Assembly: GCF_040939455.1 (NCBI RefSeq)
Contig: NC_134108.1
Coordinates: forward strand, 39,352,501 to 39,416,500
Source of the DNA: Microcebus murinus
Lineage: Eukaryota; Chordata; Mammalia; Primates; Cheirogaleidae
Reading direction: 5' to 3'
Length of the DNA stretch: 64,000 nt
A program made the position numbers and the translations under genes. Of the stretch, positions 46,001 through 57,418 are shown one piece after another. A model generated the notes under the pieces. That model was not told the DNA's origin and did no database searches. It saw nothing but the letters and a program-made list of their open reading frames with translations. Position 1 is the first letter of the stretch, and every line of letters begins with the position of its first letter.

Positions 46001-46965
46001 ACTGTGCAATCTTCTGAACTTTACTCAACTTTACCACCTGCTGTTTATTCGATTCTAATCAATAGAAGCAAATATTCATGTAGCCTGACCTTCAGCAAAC
46101 TGCAAGAAGGCTAGAAGGGCAAGAGAATTCAGAATGGAAATAAGTGACCATGTCTTATAAATCCCAGGAATAGTTGTAATATTTTTTGGTCTTATTTTAA
46201 CTGGAAAATGCTCTTATTTTAACTGGAATGAATTAAAAAAAGAAATTGGCTTTTAAATTTGAAAAATGTATATTATAGCTCTGGAAAATATCCATGAATT
46301 CAGGTTTTTGTGACTTATATACATAGGACTAGATACCAACATGTTACAATAGTAGTAAGGCTTCTTTGTAAAACAAGAGGCTGGGGGATCCTTTCTACAA
46401 TTCCAGGGCTAGACAAAAACTATGAGGGAAATTGCAATAGTTTTCTTTCTCTTGGTCTTTTAAATCCCACTCCTAGACCAAATCTTTTATTGAGAAAACC
46501 TAAAAATGAACATATGAGGAGGTAATCTAGCTTGGTGCCTCTTGACCTTCACAGTCCTAAAAATATGCACACAGCTGTCACTCCCATAGGAAAAGAAGTG
46601 TTTGAAAACGAGGCTCTGCTGATAGAAGGCAATGTCTGTTCTTCCTTAACTCATTTACCCAATCAGCTCCTCACCTTCCTTCTTTCTTCACCTGGTAGCC
46701 CTCTTCAGTATTCTCTTCTCCTTCCACACCTATCAAAACTGGCTTCCAGAGAAGCTCACAGATCATTCCCTTTAACTTTGAGGTGAGTTGAAGTTAAATT
46801 GCTACTCTTTTTAAGTTACATTTATTTATTTCAGGCCTAATGTATAATTGTGGAGTCAACAATTTGTCTTCTGTTTAAGGCATTTTAGACATTAGCAGGC
46901 AACTGGAGGGAGGTTTGTTACATAGGATGTTATGAAGCTAAATGAAATTATATACAGACAGATTA
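43063..46965. other. No gene recognised over about 3.9 kb; TTTCTG microsatellite
   Basis: A (TTTCTG)n tract lies at 43776-43817 and a (TAA)-rich patch at 44230-44250. Open frames at 43826-44140 (-), 43859-44074 (+), 46310-46525 (+) and 46532-46786 (+) have no recognisable domain. This is one of the longest stretches here without mobile elements I can name. Confidence 0.5.
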
Positions 46966-47285
46966 TATATGTCCCTCGGTATCTACAGGGGATTGGTACC
47001 AGGGCCCCCAAGGAAACCAAATCCACCGACACTAAGATGCTAAAGTCCCTGTTATAACATGGTATACTATTTGCAGTCAACCTAAGCACATTTTCCTGCA
47101 TATTTTAAATTATCTTTAGATTATTTATAATAACTAATTCAATGTAAATGCTATGCAAGCAATTGTTATGCTATATTTTTAAAATTTGGTTTTTTTAATT
47201 GTTTTTTTTGGGAGGGGGGGATATTTCAATCCGTGGTTGGTTTGATCCAGGGATGAGGAACCAACAAAAATATGGCTGACTGTAC
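46966..47285. mobile_element. MER2-like Tigger miniature element
   Basis: Left end 'gtccctcggtatctacaggggattggtacc'; middle 'gtccctgttataacatggtatactatttgcag' and 'ttatctttagattatttataataactaattcaatgtaaatgctatg'; right end 'atccgtggttggtttgatccagggatgaggaaccaac...ggctgactgta'. The two ends are related as inverted repeats, as in MER2/MER44-class Tigger derivatives. Confidence 0.8.
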
Positions 47286-49612
47286 TTCAAAAAGAGAACT
47301 GAATCAAATTCTACATTGATTGACCCTGAATTTTCATGAAAACATATATTTTCTTCTTTGACTTCATTGCCATTTATAATATTAATTTAGGATTTTAAAG
47401 ATAAGTAATAGGTAAAAATAAGGTAAAATTTCAGGGTATGAAAATTGCTATTTGAAGAGAAGATTTACTATGTGTGAAAAGTCTCTATGCATGTGTTTTA
47501 CAAAATTTTATTTACATTCGTTTGTGAGAATGTTAATTTTCCTGTATCTGTTTTGTGCCACTCTCCTGGGCATTGTTATATACATTATTATTGTACTCTA
47601 ATAATTATTTCTCTCTTAAAAAATAGCACATGCATTATTTTTAAGGATTCAGGAAATCAAGATTTTTTAAAAAATATATTCTTTTTGGTTATCTGAAATT
47701 CTGCAGCAAAAGTCTTATAAATTGTATATAATTAAGAGGCTTTTTCAAGGTGTCAGATACCTTTTTACTCTATGTCATTGGGTCTTCACATAGAGGAAAG
47801 TATGTTAGAAAATACTCTAAGAATTTGTATGATATTTGCAACCCTTTTCATTATTTAGACTTAATTACTTTCAATGTTTCTTTAAAAATGTTTTTAAAAA
47901 ATGTAATTTACTAAGAGGAAGAATTCTCTTTTTTCCCAAATATTTATGATTTTGTTAGTACTTTTGATGCCTGGTTCATGGAATTGTATATTCCATTTGC
48001 CCATTTGCCATATGTACTCTATGTTGACATAATTCTTGAGAGTGACTTCATACAAAACAGACAAAAAAAAAGTTCCTAATCACAGACTAAAATCAGAGTA
48101 GCAATAGGGCCTAAAAACTTCAGATGTGTTATATGGAGGATGATGTAATTCTCAATGTTCTCAGTATCTGTAGGGGAGGATGCAAAATCATATAGCTGTC
48201 ATTTCTTAGAAAGGTAAACCATTGTGTTTTATAATGAATTGTGAAAAAATCTGATCTGCTAAAATGTCATAGATTTTGATTCCATGGTCACCGAGTGAAG
48301 TTGGTGATGGCCTACTTATAGCTGGTAAGAATATACAATTGGCTTATGTATGTTTATTGATAAGCAAGAATTATATGTTCGAAGTGATAGGCACTTCCAG
48401 TTATCATAAGCTTTCATTATTATTCCATAGAATGGATGGGTTATATTTATTCTCATTGACTATGAGGTAGACCTTAAATTGATAAATATCCAAACTTTTA
48501 AAAAACTTTGGCTAGTTTTTTATTATGTAAACTCTTCATTAACAATACAGTAATGACAGCTGTGTCCATAATTCTTTAAGCTGATCAGAAATGTTTTTGC
48601 AATATAACAAAAGGTCAAAGATAGAAAGCTCACTTTTAATAGACTATTTTTAACCATGTTTCCCTAAAAATTTATATTAAAATGCAGTATACTTATTTCT
48701 TCCACTCCAGATATTAATTATTTTGACAAGCAATGGGGAAATGCCACGAATATGTGAACTGATGAAAACAAAAGCAATGATGTTTCCAAGGATGCACCTG
48801 ACAGCTCTTAGGGGATCTAGAAGGATGAGAGCAGAATTACAAAGATTTCAAGTGTTTTAGTAATAAATTCAGGCAATTTAAAGTTGCAGAATTCATCAGC
48901 TTTATACTGAACTTAGATCTTTTCTGAATGCATGCTAACTCATTTTGATAACTTTTTAATGCTATAAATTTATATTAGAATAATTTGACTGTATATTATG
49001 GTAAAGTATATTAAGTATAGATTTATATAATAAAACTTAGTTTTATATGTTGTAATAGCTGTGCCCTGATCTCTAGTCTGCAGTATACTTGTCTGGATTA
49101 CTAAATCTTAGGTTTGAAGAGTATGTTACTATTCTGTTAACAGCAATTTCCTTTATAGCACAGTTAATTTTTATAATAGAACTTTATCATTTGGTACCTT
49201 TTCCTATATATCTTAGTTTTTTTTAATATTTTCTTTTAAATAAAACAGTAATAGAAATAACTAAATTTCCTTTGCAGAATGGTAGAGATTAAAGCTAATT
49301 TATCTGATTAATAAAAATATATAAATAGACCACATTAAGAAGCTAGAATGACATTGAGAAGGTCATGGGAATTCCTGGGGAGCCTTTCATTTAAAAATTA
49401 TAGTGGAGTTTTTCACTTTCCATTACCTTGAGATTGCAGCAATATCCTAGATTTTACCATTATCATCTTTATCATTTTTGCAGAGACTTCTAAATAATAT
49501 TATCATTCATCTTCCCATCCTATTTTTTCCAGAGCAGCATGTTTCAGCTTCCAGGAATTCATCCCTGAGGGGTAAATTAGACTGGCTACAGAAAGAGACT
49601 GACTACAGAGGA
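47286..49612. other. No gene recognised
   Basis: AT-rich sequence. Frames at 47487-47696 and 48276-48470 are domain-less. Confidence 0.5.
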
Positions 49613-49617
49613 GAAGG

Positions 49618-50602
49618 GTGAGAGATCAGGTGAATATGGCGGAGGAGGCAAAACTCCGTAGCCCAATTCATTCAACTTTTGAAATGTTGGTTGTGCGACA
49701 TGCAGTCGGCATTGTTGTGGAGAATTGGGCACTTTCTGTTGACCAATGCTGGCTGGAGGCATTGCAGTTTTCAGTGCATCTCATCGATTTGCTAAGCATA
49801 CTTCTCAGATGTAATGGTTTTGCTGGAATTCAGAAAGCTGTAGTGGATCAGACCAGGAGCAGACCACCAAACAATGACCATGACCATTTTTTGGTGCAAT
49901 TCTGGCATTGGGAAGTGTTTTGGAACTTCTTCTCAGTCTAACCACTGAGCTGGTCATCACTGGTTGTCATATAAAATCCACTTTTTATCACATGTCACAA
50001 TCTGATCAAGAAATGGTTTGTTTTTGCATACAATAAGAGATGATGGCACTTCAAAATGACAATGTTTTTCGATCAGCTCACGAGGCAGCCACTTATCAAG
50101 CTTGTTCACCTTTCCAATTTACTTCAAATGCTGACCATAGAATAGTCTACGTTGAATTCTTCGGCAACTTCTCATACAGTTGTAAAAGGATCAGCTTCGA
50201 TTATTGCTCTCAATTGGTCATTGCCAACTTCTTATGGATGGCCACTGCACCCCTCATCTTCAAGGCTCTCATCTCCTTTGTAAAATTTCTTGAACCACCA
50301 CTGCATTGTACATTCATTAGTAGTTCCTGAGTCAAATGGGTTGTTGATGCTACGAGTTGTTTCTGCTGCTTTACGGCCTATTTTGAACTGGAATAAGAAA
50401 AGTGCTCAAATTTGCTTTTTGTCTAGCATCATTTCCATAGTCTAAAATAAATAGCAAATAATAAGTTATTAGCAAAAAAACGAAGTGAGAAATGTGCATT
50501 AAAGTGATGTATAACATAACCACATTTATTTAAGAATGTATTCCAATATCAAATGGCAAATTTCAACAATGCTAAAACCTCAGTTACTTTGTACCAACTG
50601 AG
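49618..50602 (-). mobile_element. Mariner transposon close to Hsmar1, transposase dead
   Basis: The minus strand starts with a terminal repeat matching the Hsmar1 type (complement of ctcagttggtacaaagtaac, 50583-50602). The transposase start MEMMLDKKQI is at 50438 and is followed at once by a stop. Continuing blocks are FKIGRKAAETTR, QWWFKKFYKGDESLEDE, NDQLRAIIEADPFTT, FLDQIVTCDKKWILYDN (first catalytic-Asp region, here CDKKW), HQKMVMVIVWWSAPGLIHYSF, ITSEKYA and LQPALVNRK. The HDNARPH motif is degraded to HNNA. At least six in-frame stops plus frameshifts. Sequence ends near the PPYSPDL block, so the last transposase part and the second terminal repeat are missing. Transposase of this cecropia-type subfamily cuts and pastes at TA sites; this copy cannot. 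Confidence 0.85.
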
Positions 50603-51157
50603 CACCTCTAATTCTCCAGCAGAAGTGAATTCCAAATCAAAATGTGTTCATCATGACTCTTAGTTTTCCTTTCTCCAAAGTGAGATAATATCACTCTTTT
50701 GTAAGAAATTATTAAGAACTTACTAGCAATAACTATTTATCTATGCAAATAGCATCAATTACAAAAACAAAAATATTCTAGTTGTAACTTTTGGATGAGC
50801 AAACCAACATACAACACATAACAAGTTTTGGATAGGAGTTAAAGATTCTTAGAAGCCTGCTATCATTATGTTTATTGACAAGACTATAATGTAATTAACA
50901 ATAACCTAAAATAATTTATATCCTCTAGAAAATTAAATCCTGAAAGAAAGTTTCAGACAGGAACAATTATCTTGTAAACTTAAAATATATGTGTGTGTAT
51001 ACACGCACACACACACACATATATATCACCATTGGAAGAAGGAGGAGAAAATCTTCCTGGATATCTACTTTTACTAGGGAGATTAGTGGTAATCATTCAG
51101 AAAGTAGTAGAAGAAGAAGGTGGTGCTATTTCAGAAATGAAATACCAAAGTTTAATA
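50603..51157. other. No gene recognised; small CA/TA repeat
   Basis: A (TG/CA/TA) tract lies at 50988-51026. Nothing else identified. Confidence 0.5.
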
Positions 51158-51305
51158 TAGATGGTTCCCAACTTATGATGGTTTGACTTAACAATTTTTC
51201 AATTTTACGATGGTATGAAAGAGATATACATTCAGTAGAAATCATATTTTGAGTACCCTTACAACCATTCTGTTTTTTCATTTCCAGTACAGTATTCAAT
51301 AAATT
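51158..51305 (+). mobile_element. Tigger-type DNA transposon end
   Basis: 'tggttcccaacttatgatggtttgacttaac', 'caattttacgatggtatgaaag' and 'tacattcagtagaaatcatattttgagtaccc' form one end of a familiar Tigger-derived element. It is cut off at about 51305 by an Alu. Confidence 0.75.
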
Positions 51306-51309
51306 ACAT

Positions 51310-51590
51310 GAGAGCCAGGTGCAGTGGCTCACTCCTGTAATCCCAGCACTTTGGGAGACCAAGGTAGGAGGATGGATAAACTGGCCTGAGCAACATAGCA
51401 AACACCCATCTCTACAAACAAATTTAAAAGAAAAAATTATCCTGGTATGTTGGCACTTGTGCCTGTAGTCCCAGCTACTTGGGAAGCCGAGGTAGGAGAA
51501 TTGTTTGAGTCCAGGAGTTTGAACTATGATGATGCCACTGCATTCTAGCCTGGGTGATAGAGTGAACCCTTGTCTCAAAAATAATACATA
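51310..51590 (+). mobile_element. Alu, AluJ-like dimer
   Basis: 'gccaggtgcagtggctcactcctgtaatcccagcactttggg' (left arm), a middle A-rich linker, 'gcctgtagtcccagctacttgggaagccgagg' (right arm) and 'ctgcattctagcctgggtgatagagtgaacccttgtctc' then an A-rich tail. Diverged, without the lemur-type inner segment seen at 62.9 kb. The minus-strand 150-codon frame at 51126-51578 is the usual open antisense frame of an Alu. Confidence 0.92.
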
Positions 51591-51592
51591 TG

Positions 51593-51799
51593 TAAAGCCT
51601 AATGAATGAAAACAACAGTGTTTTATTTTACTTTATTTTTTAACATGTTACAACTTTGTGAATTCCTATTTTTCACAGAAAGGTGGCTAAGCACTTTTAA
51701 GGTAAGGAAAAAAATTGGAAAAAAAATCTTTGTAAATGTCAACTCAGAGTAAACTCACCTAAGGATTTTTAAATAAGGAAGCTAATGCTGCAGAGCAGT
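51593..51799. other. Short unassigned spacer
   Basis: Nothing recognised. Confidence 0.5.
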
Positions 51800-52050
51800 G
51801 AGTGGTTCATTTATTAATTCAACAAATATTCACTGAGTACCTACTATGTGTCAAACACTGTTCTAGGCCATTATATTTGGATACCACAGTAAATAAACAG
51901 ACATAGCTCTTGCCCTTTTGGATCTTGCAATTATAGGTGCTAGGAAAAGTAGGTAATTAAGTAAAAGTTAATTAATTGTAATTGAACTATATTCTCTGGC
52001 AACTAAATAGAGGTGCTATGAGGTCATAAAGCAGGGTAAGTATTTTACCA
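51800..52050 (+). mobile_element. L2-derived fragment
   Basis: 'ttattaattcaacaaatattcactgagtacctactatgtgtcaaacactgttctaggcc...ggataccacagtaaataaacagacatagctcttgcccttttgg' is a close match to the common L2-type unit. Confidence 0.75.
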
Positions 52051-52480
52051 TGCAATCTACAGTGAAATTTATTCTAAGAATTAAAGAATAATAGAAATTA
52101 GCTTGGTGAATTGGGAGTGGAGAGGATTAGAGAGATCTTTTAGGATAGCGACAACAGTGTATGCTCCCTGGGGCAGGAAGATCCAGCACTTTGGGGGAAC
52201 TGGAAGCAGAAGGCTTTAGCTGGAACATTAGAGAGAAGAAACACATGTGGTCAACAGAAAGACTGGAGAGATAGTATAGAGAGCCTTAGGACTATGTTAA
52301 GGGATTTGGTCTTCATTCTCTTAGGAAAACCAGTAAATGGTTGTAAATACATGAATGAAATGAACAGTTGAAGGATTTGAAGGATCTGATTGTTTAGAAT
52401 GTTAAAAAATGAAAAAACTAGGAAATGAAGCAATATACAAAGAAAGCAACTGTCATATTTAGGCTATTGTCTCTATGATT
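52051..52480 (+). mobile_element. Probable ancient L2-like fragment
   Basis: 'gagagccttaggactatgttaagggatttggtcttcattctcttaggaaaaccag' resembles the 'gccttgtaggccatgctaagaagtttggactttatcctgag' unit that often neighbours the preceding one. Confidence 0.45.
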
Positions 52481-52494
52481 ATTAAGAATTTTCT

Positions 52495-52615
52495 CATATG
52501 AACAATGAAAACAATGATAACTTCCTTTTAGTATTCTCAGGAGGACTAAATATATAAAGTGCTTAACTTGTTTTTTGGTACATTATAGACTCTTAAATGT
52601 AATTTTCCTTTCTGA
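52495..52615 (+). mobile_element. MIR SINE fragment
   Basis: 'caatgataacttccttttagtattctcaggaggactaaatatataaagtgcttaacttg' matches the MIR 3' half. Confidence 0.5.
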
Positions 52616-54964
52616 TCCTAGGTCAGTACAATTGGCTATTTACCAGTTTCTTGTCTAACAGTAAGTTAATACTCAATTGACCAGAATTGTTAAGGGGAAA
52701 ATAGAGGCTTTTCAAGAATATGAATTTCCATTCTGGGAACATCCTTGGGCCAACCATTAAGGAGGGAAGCCTAATATTATTACTGAGACATCCTTGATGG
52801 GCACTGGCCTTCCGAGGGAACCAGAATACCCAGGCTGGTACCCTGGTTGAACAGTGCTAAATCTGAGAGACCTACCATGATATAGAGCTGCCTCAGGAGA
52901 TTTGCACTGGTTGGGGTTAATTATAACTATCTGGAAACCCCCCACATTATCACATCATGTTAAAATCTTCTAAGCACTGTGATTATTCTGCTTTACTAGA
53001 GAAAACTACTTGAAGCTAAACCAGTCCTCATAATGGAAATTTCTAGCATTTTTATGCCCTGAAATTTCTAGCATTTTATGTCTTGGTTGCTTCAAAACAG
53101 TATTGATGAAGCAGTATTAGCAATTTATAATTTTGAAGTTTTGAATGATTTTTTTTGAAAAAAATATCTTCAGTTCAAGTGCATATCACACATTAAAATC
53201 AGATTGAAAATGCACTAAAAAGGGAAGTATTATTTAATGTATTCAGCAGTAATGGTGCTTGAGAGTGAATGAAAGCCTGCTAAGACTCGCTGTTAGCTTT
53301 CAAATAAGAATATGGAAGAGATGACATACACAGTATCCACTAACTACTTTTCTGAAGAAATCCTTTTAACAGATGGCTGGACACCTGTTAAGTCAAAAAG
53401 TACTTTTCTAGAAAGCAACTAAAAAGCAGCAGTTATAAGTATTAGTTGTGTTATTGTTTCAAAACACATAAGTCTTTTTTGAGCAGGCTGTAGTAGGAAA
53501 ATACTCATGCCTGGGTAGGCATCTCTGTTGGAAATTAATCAAAAAGTGGTCAGTAAAGCGCATATTCAGATTATAAGCATTTCAGGAAAAGTGCCTCTTT
53601 TTGTCATTCTCCAGGTTCTGAGCTGTTGATGTTTTTGTTTCACTTGTTAGTTTGTTCTAACATAGACATATCATGCAGCCCTTAGGACTGATCCTGATAT
53701 TTGAGTTAATTGGAATTGAACCCAGTGGAAATTGCAAAGCTTTCACATACTGTGGAGTTTTTATACTTCTTTGGAAAATTTGGAAGGTAGTTTAAAGAAA
53801 CAGAGAGGCTAGTAAAGAAAAAGAATGGCATGTTCCTATAAAGATGACTAAGAAAGGTAATCAATTAAAGGGACATACTTTTTTTTTTATCAAGGTAATT
53901 TAAACTGTTTAGATCAAAAAGATTTATAGTTTAGCTCTTCAAACCACAGTCTATCAAAAGGAGGAGAGAGTTTATTTTGTAGGCACTACCAGTCAATTGC
54001 ATTAACACTATGCAGCAGTGGAACAATGGAGCACAAAAGCAACCAAGCTAGAAGAAATAGAAAGTGACAAATTCATTGATTCCTGTTTCACTGGGCTGAT
54101 TAGAAACAAAAAATTCAGACATCATTTACCAATAACTAACTGACTTCAGGTGATTTGAGTACTAGAAAAAAAATAAAAGGATATTATTATTTCTTACTCT
54201 GACTATTCCACGTACATATAAGTGTACTAAATATATGCTTACCTGCACACAAAAAAATCATGGCAGTATTTACAGGCAAAGGTAAATTAACCGTGCCTAT
54301 ATCTGATTCTTAAGATGTAAACAGGATTTTTACTGATAAAAAACATAATTTGAAGCTAATCAATTTTGGCACTATTAACATTAATTTAGAAAAGGTACAA
54401 GAATGACTAAAAACACAAATCAGCAATGCTCATGTGCTTGTTTTGTTTTGTGCTTGTTTTAGTTAGGTACTGACTTTACATGAATGACCATGTCTTCGAC
54501 TCTGAAGGATGTTACAGTTTGAATGGAGGAAGAAAAACTAAAAGTTAATGATAGTGGCATTCCAGGAAGATATACAGTGGAGGAAGGTATATTTAACAGT
54601 AAAGTGCTTTCTTCCCTGTGAAATATTTAGACAATTATATTTGGTCTGTGTCTGAAAAAGCACTGTGGAGGTTTGTCAGGAAAAAGGGTGAAGGTGGTAG
54701 TGCATCTTGGAAAGAGGAAATAGTCCATACAGTAGTCCATAATAGTCCAAAGACTCATACACAAATAGTCCATAATAGTCCAAAGACTCATACAGACTTT
54801 TAGCTTGTTCTAAGAACTGGGAGAAATTTAGTGGGCCAAAGCATAGTTTGTGCTTGCCTCTCAACACACCCACTTTTCTTCCTGTAGTTATCTTGTAAGC
54901 TAATCTCATCATCCAAATTGTTCAACCTCAAAGGCCTAGAGACCTGCTATTCCTACAAATCCTT
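52616..54964. other. No gene recognised
   Basis: Includes a local 33-bp duplication (54733-54793). Overlapping frames at 54618-54803 (+) and 54676-54912 (-) span that duplication and are not genes. Confidence 0.5.
54733..54793. repeat. Two-copy 33-bp tandem duplication
   Basis: The block starting tagtccataatagtccaaag at 54733 is repeated exactly at 54766, a period of 33 bp; an earlier partial 'tagtccat' at 54721 suggests a third remnant. Confidence 0.9.
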
Positions 54965-56152
54965 GTTTTAACAAATTATTTTAATGGACAAGTACTAATT
55001 TTGTATCTTTATGGGTATAATGTGATGTTATGATGAGCATACAACATGGAAGATTAAATCAAGCTAATTCGCATATCCATCACCTCACTTATCTTTTTTG
55101 TGGTGACACATTTGAAATTTACTCTTAGCAATTTTGAAATATACGTTATTAACTATAGTTACAATATTGTACAATAGATATCAAAAACTTAGTCCTCCTG
55201 TCTAACTGAAACTTTATATCCTTTGATCAACATCTCCCTATTCTGTTCCCCCTTCTTGTCAACCTCTGCTAACCACCATTCTGCTCTCTACTTTTGTGAG
55301 TTTGATGTTTTTAGAGTCCACATATTAGTGAGATCATACAGTATTTGTATTTCTGTGCCTGGCATATTTCATTTAGCATAGGGTTCTTCAAGTTCATCCA
55401 TGTTGTTGCAAATGATAGTATTTTATTGTTTTTTTAAGACTGAGTAGTATTCCATCATATATGTACTGTATAACATATTTTCTTCATTGATTCATCTGTT
55501 GATAAACACTTAGGTACATTGTGGCTACTATGAATACTGCAATGAACCTGGGGGTACAGGTATCTCTTTGACATATTGATTTCCATTCCTTTGGATATAT
55601 ACCCAGAACTGGGATTGTTAGGTCATATGGTAGTTCTAGTTTTATTTTTTGAGGAATCTGTATACTGCTTTCCATAATGGCTGTACTGATTCACATTCCC
55701 ACCAACTCTACCAGGATTTTCTTTTCTTCACATTGTCACCAACACTTATTATCTTTCATCTTATTGATAAAAGCCATTTTATCAAAATGGCTGGGGTGAG
55801 ACAATATCTCATTGTGATTTGAATTTTCATTTTCTAAAATAAATAATTAGTGAGGTTGAGCACTTTTTCATGAACCTGGTGGACATCTGTAGATCTTTTG
55901 AGAAATGTCTATTCACATTGTTTGCCCCTTTTTGAACTGGGCTATTTTATTTTTTTATTCTTGAGTTGTTTTAGTTCCTTATACATTTTAGATATTTAAC
56001 CCTTATCAGATAAATAATAGCTTCCCATTATTTTCTCCCACTCTATGAATTATCTCTTCACTTTGTTAATTGTCTCCTTTGCTGTGCAGAAGCCCTTTAG
56101 CTTGATACACTACCATTTGTCTATTTTTGTTTTTGTTACCTGTGCTTTTGAG
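54965..56152 (-). mobile_element. LINE-1 3' UTR and ORF2 C-terminal part, antisense
   Basis: Antisense L1 3' UTR (54965 to about 55390), then ORF2. The minus-strand frame at 55484-55675 shows PYDLTIPVLGIYPKEWKS and downstream ORF2 C-terminal text. ORF2 matching ends at about 56152, at the point of 'ctcaaaagcacagg', and L1 5' UTR-like sequence follows. Confidence 0.85.
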
Positions 56153-56860
56153 TCCAGCTCTCAAACCTCCTCCTTGCCTGAGTGTCTGACTTGCTGGTAT
56201 GCATCTCTGTGAAACACTGGTGGGCAGGAAGCTCCCAGATTGGGCACCCTGGGTCCACTGCAGGTCATCAAGGGAAGAAGAAGTGTGGGGGCTCTGCTTT
56301 CTGTAGAGACCTCATCCTGTAGCATGTGCCCACTGGATAGAGGTGGCACTGGCCAAATTCATGGCTCAGACTGCTTTCCCAGTTGTAATGGGTGGGGAAG
56401 GGCAGGGAAGGAAAAGCATCTAAATGGAAAAAGCTGGCTCTCCAAGGTCTCCTTGGAGGAGAACCTTGCACAGAATGTCTAAACTCTGGGATCATGAAAG
56501 TTCTCCCCACAAAATACTGTGTTTGTCACCATGCATGGGCTTGTGTGACTGGAAAAGCCTCCAAGAAACTTGGTAGCCTGCTGGTCACTGATGGCATATG
56601 GGAGGGAGAGAGGGCTTTCCCCCTGACCCCTTCAGTGGGCTCTGAGTCTCTCTGGGTTTGATTCTCACCAACAGCTTTTTCTGTTTATCTTCTTTCCCTG
56701 CTTCTCAATTTTCCTTCATGAGATCCCTGGCAGGCTCTGGCACCTTTATGATCTACAAATGATCTGCATCTCCTCTCCCTTCTCCTTTATCTGAAATCTT
56801 ACCTTCCCTCTGTTATGGTCTAGCAAGTGATGTCTCTAGTCAGCCATCTTGTCCCTGGTT
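56153..56860 (-). mobile_element. LINE-1 5' UTR joined to ORF2, antisense
   Basis: On the minus strand it starts gaaccagggacaagatggct (from 56860), the typical L1 5' terminus, and runs about 700 bp of GC-richer sequence. It joins ORF2 at 56152 with no ORF1. The frames at 56161-56661 on both strands belong to this UTR, not to genes. A real L1 start with most of the element deleted is the simplest reading. Confidence 0.65.
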
Positions 56861-57300
56861 CAATTTTTTCTTGATTTGTTTTTGTGGTAGTTCATTATTA
56901 GTGTATAGAAGTGCAACTGATTTTTGTATGTTGATTTTGTATCCTGCAATTTTACTGAATTTATTAGTTCTAGTGCTTTTTTGGTTTAGTCTTTAGGATT
57001 TTCTATATATAAGATTATATGAGCAAACAGAGACAATTGGACTTCTTCCTTTCCTATTATGATGCCTTTTATTTTTTTCTCTTGCCTAATTGTTCTGGTT
57101 AGGACTTCCAGTACTATGTTGAAAAGAAGTGTTGAGAAGGAGCATCCAAATCTTATTCTTGATCTTAGAATTAAAACTTTCAACTTTTCATCATTGTATA
57201 TGATGTAGCTATGGGCTTGCCATATATAGACTTTAGTATGTTAAGGTACATTCCTTCTATACCTAATCTGTTGAGAGTTTTTATCATGAAAGTAAAATTA
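56861..57300 (-). mobile_element. LINE-1 ORF2 reverse-transcriptase segment, antisense
   Basis: The minus-strand frame at 56986-57183 reads [20 protein letters not shown] then [20 protein letters not shown]. This is the RT region around the catalytic FADD box, here FAHI, so the two catalytic aspartates are lost. It has the same orientation as the L1 parts to its left but comes from an earlier part of ORF2 (equivalent to about 9200-9700 in the 7-12 kb copy). Confidence 0.85.
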
Positions 57301-57418
57301 TTTCCTACCAGAGACTGCTCAATTTTATTCTAGTACATCCTTTGCCTTTCAGTCACTCCATATATTCTCCTATGTCTGTTTCTGAACAAATGCCATCTTT
57401 CATGCATTGCTTTTATGA
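57301..57418 (+). mobile_element. Possible L2 fragment, left of LTR
   Basis: 'ttcagtcactccatatattctcctatgtctg' is compatible with an L2 3' segment whose continuation follows the LTR at 58006. Weak. Confidence 0.3.

Noticed and set aside
51126..51578. Longest open frame of the window (150 codons, minus strand)
   Set aside because: It is the antisense of an AluJ-like element plus a Tigger end; such frames are open by composition of Alu antisense and contain no independent protein.
56161..56661. Cluster of open frames on both strands as a small gene
   Set aside because: They lie in the L1 5' UTR segment with an L1 start at its right edge.
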